Assembly (NCBI GenBank): GCA_026399445.1
Contig: JAPLRA010000227.1
Span: forward strand, 1-5,771
Reading direction: 5' to 3'
Origin: Sulfuritalea sp.
GTDB taxonomy: Bacteria > Pseudomonadota > Gammaproteobacteria > Burkholderiales > Rhodocyclaceae
DNA: 5,771 bases
Shown here: positions 5,178-5,771 of the stretch, piece after piece
Position numbering within the stretch: the first letter of the stretch is position 1
Layout of the letters: every line of letters begins with the position of its first letter
Notes under the pieces: model-generated
The model's input: the letters and a program-made list of their open reading frames with translations, nothing else
Databases searched by the model: none
Told to the model about the DNA's origin: nothing
Program-made: the position numbers and the translations under genes

Positions 5178-5216
5178 TTGGAGCTCCAACACATTGCGCA
5201 ATCAATTGTATATACT
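5178..5216 (+). promoter_or_regulatory. Stacked palindromes and -10-like box upstream of the CoA-ligase gene
   Basis: TTGGAGCTCCAA (5178-5189, perfect 12-bp palindrome), ATTGCGCAAT (5193-5202, perfect), CAATTG (5203-5208) and GTATATAC (5208-5215) follow in close succession. TATACT (5211-5216) is a 5/6 match to a -10 box, with no recognisable -35 at normal spacing, which would suit a promoter needing an activator. If transcription starts near 5223, the large palindrome is centred around -40 and the second around -25. The regulator is unknown. A small hairpin (CTGCC-TTGC-GGCAG, 5237-5250) would lie in the leader RNA. Confidence 0.45.
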
Positions 5217-5312
5217 CCGGTAGGGTTTTTGGCCGACTGCCTTGCGGCAGCGTCTACGCCTCAGTGCATCAGTCTTCTCGAAATCCCTCCGCCAAACCAT
5301 GGTGATCGCCCA

Positions 5313-5771
5313 ATGACCTTTTTCGACGAAGCAACCGAGACGCTGCCGCGCGAACAGCTGGCCGACCTTCAGTTCAGCAAACTGCAAGCGATGATGGCGG
5401 AACTGTGGAACCGGAACCGCTTCTACACTGAAAAATGGAAGACTGCCGGTGTGCAGCCCTCCGACATCAAGTCGCTGGACGACCTGACCCGCCTGCCCCT
5501 GACCAGGAAGAGCGAACTGGTGGACGATCAGGCCGCCCACGGGCCTTTCGGCACCAACCTGACCTATCCGCAGGAGGCCTATGTGCGCATGCACCAGACC
5601 TCGGGCACCACGGGCGTGCCATTGAAGGTCATGGACACGCATGAGTCGTGGGACTGGTGGGGCCGTTGCTGGGGGCATGTGCTGGCCGGCGCCGGCATCA
5701 CGGCCTCGGACCGCCTGTTCATGGCCTTTGCCTTCGGCCCCTTCATCGGATTCTGGGCGGCGGTGGAAGGC
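5313..5771 (+). CDS. Phenylacetate-CoA ligase (PaaK)-family AMP-forming ligase, N-terminal part, runs off the window
   Basis: An open frame of 153 codons reaches the window edge without a stop. The N-terminus has the PaaK-type layout: KLQAMMAELWNRNRFYTEKW (23-42), continuing KTAGV, then DIKSLDDLTRLPLTRKSEL (51-69), as in PaaK relatives ('...NSPFYRxKFxxAGVxPxDIxxLxDLxxLPxTxKxdLr'). The ATP/AMP-binding loop is HQTSGTTGVPLKV (94-106). WDWWGRCW (113-120) and the GITASDR segment (128-134) follow. Such enzymes activate aryl or arylacetic acids to CoA thioesters via an acyl-adenylate. The substrate cannot be read from this part, and the C-terminal domain lies outside. GGTGA at 5301-5305, 7 nt before the ATG, supports the start. 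It lies 213 bp after ubiX on the same strand, with its own likely promoter. Confidence 0.88.
   Translation, partial: MTFFDEATETLPREQLADLQFSKLQAMMAELWNRNRFYTEKWKTAGVQPSDIKSLDDLTRLPLTRKSELVDDQAAHGPFGTNLTYPQEAYVRMHQTSGTTGVPLKVMDTHESWDWWGRCWGHVLAGAGITASDRLFMAFAFGPFIGFWAAVEG

Noticed and set aside
4383..5201. Long minus-strand open frame (272 codons) opposite ubiX
   Set aside because: ubiX is unmistakable on the plus strand. The antisense product is rich in His, Arg and Gln, as expected for a shadow frame.
5299..5316. Five-codon frame MVIAQ overlapping the ligase start as ATGA
   Set aside because: It is too short, and the GGTGA inside it is best read as the ligase ribosome binding site.
5202..5678. 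Minus-strand open frame of 158 codons
   Set aside because: It overlaps the clear PaaK-family ligase frame and has no recognisable domain.

Overview
This window looks like a GC-rich betaproteobacterial chromosome, probably from the Rhodocyclales/Burkholderiales. I infer this from protein character and codon usage; no rRNA or other phylogenetic marker is present. It falls into a short accessory stretch on the left and ordinary metabolic genes on the right.

Left, 1-892. The window opens inside a short gene I recognise as a small conserved hypothetical protein with an 'LRRQVKAvGG...KLWqLP...LgLEDRvV' pattern. Its reading frame is interrupted by an in-frame TAG at 62-64. It ends at a second TAG at 215-217, which lies inside the first of four copies of a 12-bp repeat (212-288) that can fold into two hairpins. 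Next comes a complete type II toxin-antitoxin operon: a YefM/Phd antitoxin (390-632) overlapping a YoeB/Txe toxin (626-892), with a promoter carrying GTAC-core operator sites. This part is visibly less GC-rich than the rest and looks acquired.

Middle, 893-4358. Two forward genes follow, a VOC/glyoxalase-like protein (1041-1433) and an isochorismatase-type cysteine hydrolase (1596-2144), each with a good ribosome binding site. They converge on a reverse-strand pair: a YhbP-like pyridoxamine-phosphate-oxidase-fold protein (4358 to 3891), then, after a 69-bp gap, a 549-residue protein of unknown function (3821 to 2172). The C-terminal third of the latter carries both PilZ-type c-di-GMP signature motifs.

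Right, 4359-5771. A short divergent region containing a nine-cytosine run leads to ubiX (flavin prenyltransferase, 4512-5099). A 17-codon leader ORF precedes ubiX and overlaps its start as ATGA. After a 213-bp intergenic region with stacked palindromes and a -10-like box, a phenylacetate-CoA-ligase-family gene begins at 5313 and runs off the window. UbiX makes the prenylated FMN used by UbiD-family (de)carboxylases, so ubiX beside an aryl-CoA-ligase-like gene suggests the edge of an aromatic-acid catabolism cluster. No ubiD is visible here, so that link is inference.

The most interesting signals are the two-amber small gene with its structured repeat cluster, the YefM-YoeB-like operator geometry, the PilZ-like domain in an unannotated large protein, and the regulatory architecture around ubiX and the ligase gene. 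I do not see clear evidence of a wholly new system.
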